A stretch of DNA of 64,000 nt, taken from positions 319,431 through 383,430 of the forward strand of contig NZ_JAINFK010000005.1 of NCBI RefSeq assembly GCF_019966575.1. Reading direction: 5' to 3'. Below are positions 16,272 to 24,092 of the stretch, in pieces. Both the position numbers and the translations under genes were made by a program. The stretch comes from Oricola cellulosilytica (lineage in GTDB: Bacteria > Pseudomonadota > Alphaproteobacteria > Rhizobiales > Rhizobiaceae). The notes under the pieces were generated by a model that was not told the origin of the DNA, did not search any database, and saw only the letters and a list, made by a program, of their open reading frames with translations. Every line of letters begins with the position of its first letter. Positions within the stretch are counted from its first letter, which is position 1.

Positions 16272-17111
16272 ATGATGGAGACCGACCACGCAGCCTTTTT
16301 TCCTCCGGTTCCGGAGGCCGCGCGCCTCTATCCCGGGAAGGTCATGCATGCCCGGTTGATGCCGTTCGGCCACCGGTTCACGTACCGTGTCTTTTCGCTG
16401 CTCATAGATCTCGATCGACTTTCCGAAGCGGAGGGAATGTCCCGTCTTTTTTCCGTCAATCGCCGCAATTTCGTTTCGTTTCATGAACGCGACCATCTCG
16501 ACGAGAAGGCTAACCGGGACGGACTTCGGTCATACGTCGACCGGTTGTTGGGAAATGCGGGCGCCAATCCTGCCGGACGCATACAGCTCCTCTGCTATCC
16601 ACGCATCTTCGGCTATGTCTTCAACCCCCTCTCAGTCTATTACTGTTACGGTGGGGACGGGACGCTCAGCGCGCTGATCTACGAGGTGCGCAATACCTTT
16701 CGTGAGCGCCATACCTATGTGTGCCCGATAGAGCCCGGCGAGATTACGGCTAGCGGCCTGCGCCAGGAGCGCACCAAGATCTTCTACGTTTCACCCTTCA
16801 TCGATCTCGGCACCCGATACCTCTTTCGGATGACTCCGCCGGGCGATACGGTACGCCTCCGGATACTGGAAACCGAGGGCGGCAAGCCGCTCCTTTCAGC
16901 CACGTTTAGCGGCGAAGCAGAAGACCTGACGACAGCCAATTTGTGCCGTCAATTGATCCGCTTGCCGTTCATGACGATGAAGATTCTGCTCGGGATCCAT
17001 TGGGAGGCCCTGAAACTCTGGATCAAGGGCGCGAAATTCCACTCACGCGGCACGCCCCCCGCGCCAGTCAGCTATCGCGACGCTGGGCATGGGTTGGACC
17101 CCGCCGAATGA
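16272..17111 (+). CDS. DUF1365 family protein
   Basis: A 279-residue DUF1365 protein. Characteristic segments are ARLYPGKVMHARLMPFGHRFTYRVFSLLIDLDRL near the N terminus, then LLCYPRIFGYVFNPLSVYYCY at about residues 98-118 and the C-terminal MTMKILLGIHWEALKLWIKG. The biochemical role is not established to my knowledge; the family travels with cyclopropane synthase and the FAD enzyme and belongs to the singlet-oxygen regulon in Rhodobacter. It starts six bases after the FAD oxidoreductase and is followed by cfa after 18 bases, so the three are surely co-transcribed. Confidence 0.88.
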   Translation: MMETDHAAFFPPVPEAARLYPGKVMHARLMPFGHRFTYRVFSLLIDLDRLSEAEGMSRLFSVNRRNFVSFHERDHLDEKANRDGLRSYVDRLLGNAGANPAGRIQLLCYPRIFGYVFNPLSVYYCYGGDGTLSALIYEVRNTFRERHTYVCPIEPGEITASGLRQERTKIFYVSPFIDLGTRYLFRMTPPGDTVRLRILETEGGKPLLSATFSGEAEDLTTANLCRQLIRLPFMTMKILLGIHWEALKLWIKGAKFHSRGTPPAPVSYRDAGHGLDPAE

Positions 17112-17129
17112 TGAAGTTAGTTTGTTCCA

Positions 17130-18416
17130 ATGACTGACAACGACGAGGTTGCCATTCGGGGACGTGGCGAAACCATCGCGGACGAGCTGATCAGTAATGC
17201 CGTGCACATCACCCCCGAGAACATACGCCACTGTCTTCGCGGAATTCCGCTGAAGGCGCGCCTCGCCCTTGGGGCTATCACACAGCTTCCGTTCGGATCC
17301 TTGATACTTCGCCTGCCCGACAAGCGAGTGATGAAAATAGGCGGAAACAATCCCGGCCCCGATGCGGTCGTGATCCTGCATAACTGGAATCTGCCCAAGC
17401 GCGCTATCTCCGCATCCACCGTGGGTATCGGCGAAAGCTACATGGATGGAGATTGGGAAAGTCCGGATGTGACCACCTTTCTGGAGCTGTTCGTTGCCAA
17501 CGAAGATCTCGGTTACAAGATCGCCGAGGCAAGCCCGATTGTCCGCGCCGTCCACAGTTTCCGCCACTGGCTTAATCGCAACACCAAGACAAGGGCGGCG
17601 AGGAACATCTCCGCGCACTATGATTTGGGCAACGAATTCTACAGCCACTGGCTCGACCCGAGCATGACCTATTCCTCTGGACTGTTTTCGGAAGGTGCAC
17701 ACGATCTCGAAAGCGCGCAGGCGGCCAAGTATCGAGCTCTCGCTGAGGCCACCGGGATTCGGCCTGAGGATCACGTTCTCGAAATCGGTTGCGGCTGGGG
17801 CGGCTTCGCGGAATTCGCGGCTCGCGAGATCGGCTGTCGCGTGACAGGACTCACCCTCAGTCGCGAACAGCTCCGTTTCGCTAACGAACGCGTCTACGCT
17901 GCGGGCCTCTCGGACAAGGTGCGCCTGAAGTACCAGGATTATCGGGACGAGACAGCAACATATGACAAGGTGGTTTCAATCGAGATGTTCGAGGCTGTCG
18001 GCGAAAAATATTGGCCGAAGTATTTTTCCAAGGTAAGCAGCGTGCTGGCTCCGGGAGGGCGTGCCGGCCTTCAGATCATAACCATAAATGAGAAGGCCTT
18101 TCCCGATTACCGGGCGAGCCCGGATTTCATCCAGCGCTATATCTTTCCAGGCGGCATGTTACCGACGCCACAAGCTCTGCACCGCCTCACATCTGAAAAT
18201 GGCCTGGCCCAAATCGGCGAGCGCATCATGGCCCAAGACTATGCACGCACCCTCAAGCTGTGGCGCGAGCGGTTCTGGGAGGCTTGGGACACGATCAGCG
18301 CGCAGGGTTTTGACGAGCGTTTTCGCCGCATGTGGGAGTTCTACCTGCACTATTGCGAAGCAGGCTTCCGCGACGAGTTCATTGACGTCCGGCAACTCGT
18401 CTACGCGCGAACGTAG
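17130..18416 (+). CDS. cfa: Cyclopropane-fatty-acyl-phospholipid synthase
   Basis: A 428-residue SAM-dependent enzyme that adds a methylene bridge to unsaturated fatty acids in membrane phospholipids. The SAM motif VLEIGCGWGGFAEFAAREIG lies at about residues 211-230 and is preceded by the family block ISAHYDLGNEFYSHWLDPSMTYSSGLF. The C-terminal part holds LQIITINEKAFPDYRASPDFIQRYIFPGGMLPT. It is somewhat longer than the 382-residue E. coli enzyme because of an N-terminal extension. It ends the photolyase operon and converges with the SDR gene. Confidence 0.93.
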   Translation: MTDNDEVAIRGRGETIADELISNAVHITPENIRHCLRGIPLKARLALGAITQLPFGSLILRLPDKRVMKIGGNNPGPDAVVILHNWNLPKRAISASTVGIGESYMDGDWESPDVTTFLELFVANEDLGYKIAEASPIVRAVHSFRHWLNRNTKTRAARNISAHYDLGNEFYSHWLDPSMTYSSGLFSEGAHDLESAQAAKYRALAEATGIRPEDHVLEIGCGWGGFAEFAAREIGCRVTGLTLSREQLRFANERVYAAGLSDKVRLKYQDYRDETATYDKVVSIEMFEAVGEKYWPKYFSKVSSVLAPGGRAGLQIITINEKAFPDYRASPDFIQRYIFPGGMLPTPQALHRLTSENGLAQIGERIMAQDYARTLKLWRERFWEAWDTISAQGFDERFRRMWEFYLHYCEAGFRDEFIDVRQLVYART

Positions 18417-18445
18417 CGCGAGGCCGATGCAGAGGCCGCAATTTA

Positions 18446-19282
18446 TTATCCCGTTCGAGTTTGCGCCGCGGGCGTGGTGTCCCGAAAATCGAGTTGACGC
18501 TTGTGCCATCCCGTCATGCGCTTCATAAGCCAGAAATATACCGGATGCGGCAGCATTCGCAGAAACTTCAGCGTGTAGGTGAACCGGCGGGGGAACGTTA
18601 TTTCGAAGCCGCCGCCTTCGATACCGGCAATCATCTGATCGACGGCCTTCTCGACAGGCATGAGCGCCGGCATCGCGAAGTCGTTCTTCTCCGTGAGGGG
18701 GGTATCGATGAAACCCGGATTCACGATCTGAATACGGATGTTCATCTTTTCGAAGTCGAACAGCAGCGATTCCGCCATATGAGTGAGTGCAGCCTTGGAT
18801 GCGCCGTAGGCCGATGCAGCGGGAAGCCCGGAGTACCCGCTTACGGACCCCACGAGGACGACCTGCCCCCTACCGGCAGCCTTCATGCGTTCAATAAGCG
18901 GCACAAGACCGTTCAAAACTCCAAAAACATTGATCTGGTAGGTCTTGACGAAATTTTCGATCTTCATCGCCTCGCCGTGCGTCGGAAAGTAATTTCCGGC
19001 GTTGAAAACCGCCAGTCGGATCGGCCCGACTTCGCTCTCGATCCTATCCACTAACTCGGCCATCGCCTCGCGATCGGTAACATCACAGGCAAATGGATGG
19101 ATCGAACCGTTCATCCCCTCAGTCCCGTCTGCAAGCGACTGGAGCTTGTCCTCCCCGCGTGCGGTGGCCGCGACAGTGTAGCCCCTACGCGCCATCTGCA
19201 GTGTGAGTTCCCTCCCTATCCCGGAACTCGCACCTGTGATCCAGGCCACACCTTCGCCGGCCATTACGCGATAGAGCGTCAT
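18446..19282 (-). CDS. Short-chain dehydrogenase/reductase
   Basis: A 278-residue classical SDR with the cofactor motif WITGASSGIGRE at about residues 14-25, NAG (VFNAGNYFP) near 90, the catalytic Ser in VGSVSGYSG and the YGASK catalytic Tyr-Lys near residue 160. The hydrophobic tail (FTYTLKFLRMLPHPVYFWLMKRM) suggests membrane association. ATG 19282 has an AGGGAG site in good position. It lies 86 bases downstream of the chrR-like gene on the same strand. An SDR also belongs to the Rhodobacter RpoE regulon, so membership of this stress module is likely but unproven. Confidence 0.82.
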   Translation of the reverse strand: MTLYRVMAGEGVAWITGASSGIGRELTLQMARRGYTVAATARGEDKLQSLADGTEGMNGSIHPFACDVTDREAMAELVDRIESEVGPIRLAVFNAGNYFPTHGEAMKIENFVKTYQINVFGVLNGLVPLIERMKAAGRGQVVLVGSVSGYSGLPAASAYGASKAALTHMAESLLFDFEKMNIRIQIVNPGFIDTPLTEKNDFAMPALMPVEKAVDQMIAGIEGGGFEITFPRRFTYTLKFLRMLPHPVYFWLMKRMTGWHKRQLDFRDTTPAAQTRTG

Positions 19283-19368
19283 CTCACAAAGCTCCCTTTT
19301 GAAACCAACACCCGCTGCCGGCCCTGCGTGGCAAAAAAACGAATTCGATTGCTGATTTTCGCGGGGTT

Positions 19369-20031
19369 TCAGCCCAAGCCAATAATGTCGCTTATCCGCT
19401 GGTGCAACGGGCCAGTCAGCCGCAGAGGCCCGTCAGTGACCGCAAATCCGATGCACGCTCGGCCGGCTTCCGCAATCGGCCGGTGGGAAACGGCATCGTC
19501 TGCAATCGAAATATCACCGCGTCCATACCGTCCCCGGTTGTCGTTGAAAGCACCGTCCAACACCAGCGTGAGCTCTATCCCCTCATGGGTGTGGGCCGGG
19601 ATTGGACGCCCCGCCTTGAGCCAGAACATCGAAACGTGACAGCCGTCGATATCGCCAAGTTCGAATTCCCGAAAGCCGGGCATTTTCGTCCGCCAGGGGA
19701 TCGTGTCGACGGTATGGCCTACGAATTCCTGAAGCGCCTTCGGAAGAATCGCGCAGCCCGCTTCCTGGGAGCGGGACGTATCGGAACCCCTTGCCTCCTG
19801 AGTCGAGGATGCGAAGACGGTGTCCAGCATAGTTTCCCGCGACGCAAGCGCAGCCGGAATTTCGCTGAACAGGAATTCACCCGCCGCGCTTTCAACTCCG
19901 CTGAGGAGCGCACGGCTGGGCGCCGACAATTCCAGGTGCGACGATACCAAAACCTCCACAGGTTTGGGCAGCCTACCAGCCGCGTACCGCGCGAGTAACG
20001 CGTCTAAATTCTCGAACTTGTGCTCGACCAT
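19369..20031 (-). CDS. ChrR-like anti-sigma/cupin protein lacking the CxxC zinc ligands
   Basis: A 220-residue protein with the two-part layout of ChrR: a short N-terminal helical region (residues 1-60) and a C-terminal cupin (about 100-210). The cupin metal ligands are intact: His147, His149, Glu153 and His183, with the same spacing as the Rhodobacter protein. In the N-terminal domain a His is near residue 4 and His32 is present, but the positions of the two zinc cysteines are Ser36 and Ser39 (HLELSAPSR instead of HLxLCxxCR). The usual partner gene rpoE should precede it; the upstream neighbour is cysK on the other strand. Whether it still binds a sigma factor is open. Start 20031 is preferred over 20100 because ChrR proteins begin there. 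Confidence 0.78.
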   Translation of the reverse strand: MVEHKFENLDALLARYAAGRLPKPVEVLVSSHLELSAPSRALLSGVESAAGEFLFSEIPAALASRETMLDTVFASSTQEARGSDTSRSQEAGCAILPKALQEFVGHTVDTIPWRTKMPGFREFELGDIDGCHVSMFWLKAGRPIPAHTHEGIELTLVLDGAFNDNRGRYGRGDISIADDAVSHRPIAEAGRACIGFAVTDGPLRLTGPLHQRISDIIGLG

Positions 20032-20081
20032 GACGTCACATCGATTTTGGACGAACTCCGCCCACCCGTTTGTTTGACATC

Positions 20082-20109
20082 GATACGCGGGCTGATGCAA
20101 TCCGGATCA
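20082..20109 (-). promoter_or_regulatory. Candidate ECF promoter for the chrR-like gene
   Basis: On the reverse strand TGATCC (20109-20104) is followed after 18 bases by TATC (20085-20082). The -35 element and spacing are identical to the promoter before the photolyase; the -10 agrees only in TA. It ends 50 bases before the chrR-like start codon, so the gene is probably under the same sigma factor as the photolyase operon. Confidence 0.5.
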
Positions 20110-20244
20110 CTCTGGAAACGGATGTGGCAATATCATTTTTTCCAACGTGTTCAGGGGCATTAACTGCCGGTTCTCGCAAAGAAATGTGCCTTGATGCGCT
20201 TCCTGCAAGACCATAGTGTCCGGGGAAATCGAAAGGGACGGATC

Positions 20245-21279
20245 ATGCATGACTCGGTGATCGGCGCAATCGGCAGCACACCACTCATCAAACTCAGGCG
20301 GGCATCCGAGGAGACCGGTTGCACAATTCTCGGCAAGGCGGAATTTCTCAATCCCGGGCAGTCGGTCAAAGACCGTGCGGCCCTCTACATCGTCCGCGAT
20401 GCGGAGCAGAAAGGACTCCTGCGCCCCGGCGGAGTGATTGTCGAGGGAACGGCAGGAAATACAGGCATCGGCCTGTCGATGGTTGCCAAGGCTCGCGGCT
20501 ATCGCACCGTGATTGTTATCCCGGAGACGCAGACGCAGGAAAAGAAGGACGCGCTACGCCTCGCGGGCGCCGAACTCGTGCAGGTCCCGGCGGTACCCTA
20601 CCGCAATCCCAACAACTACGTCCGTCTCTCGGGCCGCTTGGCCGAGCAGATCGCAGCCAGCGATCCGAACGGCGCAATATGGGCGAACCAGTTCGACAAT
20701 GTGGTCAACCGTCAGGCGCACGTCGAAACGACAGCTTCCGAAATATGGCGCGATACCGACGGCAAAATCGACGGCTTCATCTGCGCGGTCGGATCGGGCG
20801 GAACGCTGGCCGGCGTCGCAGAAGGGCTTCGCGCCAGCAACAAGGATGTGAAGATTGGCATCGCTGATCCGATGGGTGCGGCGCTTTATTCCTTCTACAC
20901 GACCGGCGAACTGAAGTCCGAGGGATCGTCGATCACCGAAGGCATCGGCCAGGGCCGGATCACCGCGAACCTTGAGGGCTTTACACCGGACTTCGCCTAC
21001 CAGGTCCACGACAATGAAGCATTGAACATCGTCTTCGCACTGGCCCAGGAAGAGGGCATGGTGATGGGCGGATCGACTGGAATCAATATCGCAGGCGCCA
21101 TTCGAATGGCGAAGGAACTGGGCCCCGGCCACACCATTGTGACGATCCTGTGCGATTATGGCATTCGCTACCAGTCCAAGATGTTCAACCCCGAGTTCTT
21201 GCGCTCTAAACACCTGCCGGTTCCGGAATGGATGGAACATACGGCCAATATCGACGTACCCTTTCAGGATGTTGCATGA
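20245..21279 (+). CDS. cysK: Cysteine synthase A
   Basis: A 344-residue PLP enzyme of the beta family that makes cysteine from O-acetylserine and sulfide. The PLP lysine is in FLNPGQSVKDRAALYIV (about residues 33-49), the phosphate loop in GSGGTLAGVAEGL, and the substrate loop in EGTAGNTGIGL at about 72. ATG 20245 is preferred; the frame is open upstream but has no family sequence and this start has an AAAGGGA site. It is longer than E. coli CysK by a C-terminal extension typical of alphaproteobacteria. It heads a four-gene overlapping operon. Confidence 0.92.
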   Translation: MHDSVIGAIGSTPLIKLRRASEETGCTILGKAEFLNPGQSVKDRAALYIVRDAEQKGLLRPGGVIVEGTAGNTGIGLSMVAKARGYRTVIVIPETQTQEKKDALRLAGAELVQVPAVPYRNPNNYVRLSGRLAEQIAASDPNGAIWANQFDNVVNRQAHVETTASEIWRDTDGKIDGFICAVGSGGTLAGVAEGLRASNKDVKIGIADPMGAALYSFYTTGELKSEGSSITEGIGQGRITANLEGFTPDFAYQVHDNEALNIVFALAQEEGMVMGGSTGINIAGAIRMAKELGPGHTIVTILCDYGIRYQSKMFNPEFLRSKHLPVPEWMEHTANIDVPFQDVA

Positions 21280-22022
21280 TGCCTCGTGAGGTGAAGGCAT
21301 TGTTTCGTGACGATGCTTATCTTTCAACGGCAGAGGGAACGGTTTCTGCAGTGAACGATCGCGGCGGGATAATTCTTGATCAGACATGCTTTTACGCTAC
21401 CTCAGGAGGCCAGCCCGGTGATACGGGGTTCCTTGAACGCGCCGACGGCTCGAAAATCGCGATCTCGGCAACCGTGTGTGGCGAGAACAAGGACGAGATA
21501 ATCCATGTTCCCTCGAACAATCAGCCTCCGCCGTCAGTTGGCGAGAAGCTGGTGACCCATATCGATTGGGACCGCCGTTACAAGTTGATGCGTATGCACA
21601 CCGCCTGTCACTTGCTAACGGTCGTGTGCCCCTACCCGATCACGGGTGCCTCGGTAGGCGAGGAGGAAAGCCGCGTTGACTTCGATATTCCCGAGATGGA
21701 CGGCGACAAGGCAAGCGTCAGCGCTGCCCTGATGAATCTGGTATCTGCGAACCATCCGGTGTCCACGAAATGGATCACGGAGGAAGAGTTGGCTGCCAAT
21801 CCCGCCCTGATCAAATCGAAGAATGTCCGACCGCCTTCCGGCGCCGGCCGCATCCGCCTCGTATGCATCGGCGACGCGGCTTCGGTCGATAGCCAGCCCT
21901 GCGGCGGAACGCACGTCACCGAAACGCAGGAAGTGGGCGACATCCATATCGGCAAGATCGAAAAGAAAGGGCGCGAAAACCGCCGTTTCCGCATTCGCTT
22001 CGGGCCGCTGCCCGCAAATTGA
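21276..22022 (+). CDS. Alanyl-tRNA editing protein (AlaX type)
   Basis: A 248-residue free-standing homologue of the AlaRS editing domain, which hydrolyses mischarged Ser- or Gly-tRNA-Ala. It begins with a beta-barrel segment (FRDDAYLSTAEGTVSAVN, then CFYATSGGQPGDTG) and carries the zinc motif HTACH at about residues 108-112 and the CGGTHV motif near 209-214. The start codon ATG overlaps the cysK stop; a second ATG three bases on is equally possible. Its place between cysK and sseA suggests coupling of serine/cysteine metabolism with translation quality control, which is inference. Confidence 0.88.
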   Translation: MMPREVKALFRDDAYLSTAEGTVSAVNDRGGIILDQTCFYATSGGQPGDTGFLERADGSKIAISATVCGENKDEIIHVPSNNQPPPSVGEKLVTHIDWDRRYKLMRMHTACHLLTVVCPYPITGASVGEEESRVDFDIPEMDGDKASVSAALMNLVSANHPVSTKWITEEELAANPALIKSKNVRPPSGAGRIRLVCIGDAASVDSQPCGGTHVTETQEVGDIHIGKIEKKGRENRRFRIRFGPLPAN

Positions 22023-22033
22023 CAGGCTGGAAC

Positions 22034-22891
22034 ATGAGCAAGAAAAGCCCCTTTGTCGTCTCCGCCGAATGGCTGGTGAAACACCTGAAGGATCCCGGCC
22101 TCTCGATCATCGATGGCTCCTGGTATCTGCCCGCTCAAAACCGTGACGCACGCAATGAATACGATCAGGCCCATATACCTGGCGCGGTCTTTTTCGATCA
22201 TGACGAGGTGGTCGACCCTGACAGTGCGCTGCCGCACGCCCTGCCCTCGCCCTCGACCTTCGAACAGCACGTGAGTGCAATGGGAATAAACCGCGAGGAC
22301 ACGATTGTCGTCTATGACGGCCCGGGCATGTTCACCGCGCCCCGGGTCTGGTGGATGTTTCGCGTGATGGGCGCCGATAAGGTCTTCATTCTCGATGGCG
22401 GCATCGACAATTGGAAAGCGAACGGTCACATCGTCACCGACAAGCCGACCAAGATTGCGCCGACCGCTTTCGTACCGAAGCCCGACTTGTCGCGCGTTGC
22501 CACCTTCTCCGACATGTCGGCAATCGTCGGCGATCCGACGTTCCAGATTGCCGATGCGAGGAGTCCCGGCCGCTTCAGTGGAGAAGAGCCCGAGCCACGA
22601 ACCGGAGTGCGATCCGGCCACATGCCCGGCGCTCGCAACGTGCCGGTAATGACGCTATCTAACAACGGCTATTTGAAAGATTTGGAATCCCTGCGCAAAA
22701 CGCTAGAACAGGCGGGAGTAGACCCGAACAGGCCGGTGGTCACCACCTGCGGATCGGGGGTTACGGCAGCCGTGATATCGCTGGCTCTGGAGTCGCTTGG
22801 CGCCGTCGATCACCGGCTCTATGACGGATCATGGTCCGAATGGGGCATGCGTGACGACACGCCTGTCGAAACAGGCCCGCCAAAAACATGA
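22034..22891 (+). CDS. sseA: 3-Mercaptopyruvate sulfurtransferase
   Basis: A 285-residue two-rhodanese-domain enzyme that transfers sulfur from 3-mercaptopyruvate. The N-terminal inactive domain has LSIIDGSWYLPAQNRDARNEYDQAHIPGAVFFDHD; the C-terminal active loop is CGSGVTA (about residues 240-246), the sequence that marks mercaptopyruvate rather than thiosulfate specificity. ATG 22034 is chosen over an in-frame TTG five codons upstream. It follows the AlaX gene by 11 bases and overlaps the next gene by four. Confidence 0.92.
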   Translation: MSKKSPFVVSAEWLVKHLKDPGLSIIDGSWYLPAQNRDARNEYDQAHIPGAVFFDHDEVVDPDSALPHALPSPSTFEQHVSAMGINREDTIVVYDGPGMFTAPRVWWMFRVMGADKVFILDGGIDNWKANGHIVTDKPTKIAPTAFVPKPDLSRVATFSDMSAIVGDPTFQIADARSPGRFSGEEPEPRTGVRSGHMPGARNVPVMTLSNNGYLKDLESLRKTLEQAGVDPNRPVVTTCGSGVTAAVISLALESLGAVDHRLYDGSWSEWGMRDDTPVETGPPKT

Positions 22892-23472
22892 CTGGATCTA
22901 TGAACGCCAGGTCGGTGCCCCTCGAAACCACCGTCACCTTTCTCGAGATGACCAGTCCCCCGGCGAAACGCTACGCCCTGCCTCTCGGTGTCAACGCCGT
23001 CGTCTTGCGGGCCGAGAAGCCCCCGCTGCCCTTCTACCGCTACCTGCAGTTCCACGTCGGATATCCGTGGAACTGGGAGCAGCGCCTGCGCATGAACGAC
23101 GACGCGCTGGCGCGTCAGGTCCATGCCGACGCAACTGAGATCTACGTTCTCTACCTGGACGGCGCCCCCGCAGGCTTTTTCGAAGTGAACCGGCGGGATC
23201 GGACGCGCCCGGATCTCGCCTATTTTGGCCTCATGCCGCATGCGAGCGGCCGCGGTCTCGGCCGCTGGTTTCTGGGCCGAGCTCTCGAGGCATGCTGGTC
23301 GGACGATGCGACTAAGGTGACCGTCAATACCTGCACACTAGACCACCCCGCCGCACTGCCTCTTTATCAAAAGTTGGGGTTCCAACCCTATCGCCAGGCA
23401 CCGGGCCAGGTGACGCCGCTTGCGGCCCTCGAGCTGCAAAAATTGGCTGAACAAGGTGTGGTCCAGCGCTGA
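22888..23472 (+). CDS. GNAT family N-acetyltransferase
   Basis: A 194-residue GCN5-related acyltransferase. The acetyl-CoA binding motif A region is FGLMPHASGRGLGRWFLGRALEACW (about residues 112-136), followed by VNTCTLDHPAALPLYQKLGFQPY, the usual C-terminal GNAT pattern. The N-terminal half contains FHVGYPWNWEQRLRMNDDALARQV, a block I associate with a conserved alphaproteobacterial subgroup. Its ATG overlaps the sseA stop (ATGA), so it is translationally coupled to the cysteine operon. The acyl acceptor is unknown. Confidence 0.85.
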   Translation: MTGSMNARSVPLETTVTFLEMTSPPAKRYALPLGVNAVVLRAEKPPLPFYRYLQFHVGYPWNWEQRLRMNDDALARQVHADATEIYVLYLDGAPAGFFEVNRRDRTRPDLAYFGLMPHASGRGLGRWFLGRALEACWSDDATKVTVNTCTLDHPAALPLYQKLGFQPYRQAPGQVTPLAALELQKLAEQGVVQR

Positions 23473-23605
23473 ATCGTGGTTCAGGGCTAGATGACGGCTT
23501 TGGCATGAAATCGCCTGACGTAATGCGCGTCAGGAATCGGGTGGCCGCCGAGACCCTCGTGCGCCAAACATTCGCGGGTATTTCATCGTGAGCAAGGTTG
23601 GAGCG

Positions 23606-24078
23606 ATGTCCGCAATCCGTTTCCTGCCAATCGAAACCGGGACCGCGCGCGCCCTCCAGCGAGGCGGGCCGGATGCCTACGGGCGACCGCCGGAAATTGC
23701 GATATCCCGGGGCACGGAACGCCTTGCCGCCTTTGCATGGAGAATATTGCAGCTGGTGAGGAATACCTCATCCTTGCCCATCGCCCCTTTCCGGAAGCGC
23801 AGCCTTATGCGGAAACAGGCCCGATCTTTCTCCACAGGCGTGAATGCGAGGCAGCCGCCCCAAGCGGCGATTTACCCCAAATCCTGCGCCAATCCGAAGA
23901 ATACATTCTAAGGGGCTATGGGGCCGATCAGCGAATCCGTTACGGCTCAGGCAAGGTCGTCTCGCGCGCGCAGATGATCTCCTACGCCACCGCACTCTTG
24001 GGCGATCCCGAGACCGCTTTTGTCCATGTACGTTCCGCGTCTAACAATTGCTATCAGGCACGCATCGAGCGTGCCTGA
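23606..24078 (+). pseudogene. DUF1203 family protein, frameshifted
   Basis: Two overlapping frames together spell one DUF1203 protein. Frame one from ATG 23606 reads MSAIRFLPIETGTARALQRGG up to about 23708; frame two, from about 23712, reads GTPCRLCMENIAAGEEYLILAHRPF and continues to the family C terminus (AFVHVRSASNNCYQARIERA) at 24078. The join falls at the run GGGG at 23709-23712: one more G would restore a 157-residue protein of normal family length. This is either a real one-base deletion or a sequencing error. Function of the family is unknown. The gene lies between the GNAT gene and ald, converging with the latter. Confidence 0.75.
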
Positions 24079-24092
24079 CAGGATTTTCGCAG

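Noticed and set aside
23588-23911. A separate 107-residue gene starting at GTG 23588
   Set aside because: Its first half is the DUF1203 N terminus and its second half is out-of-frame sequence; the frameshift explanation covers both frames.
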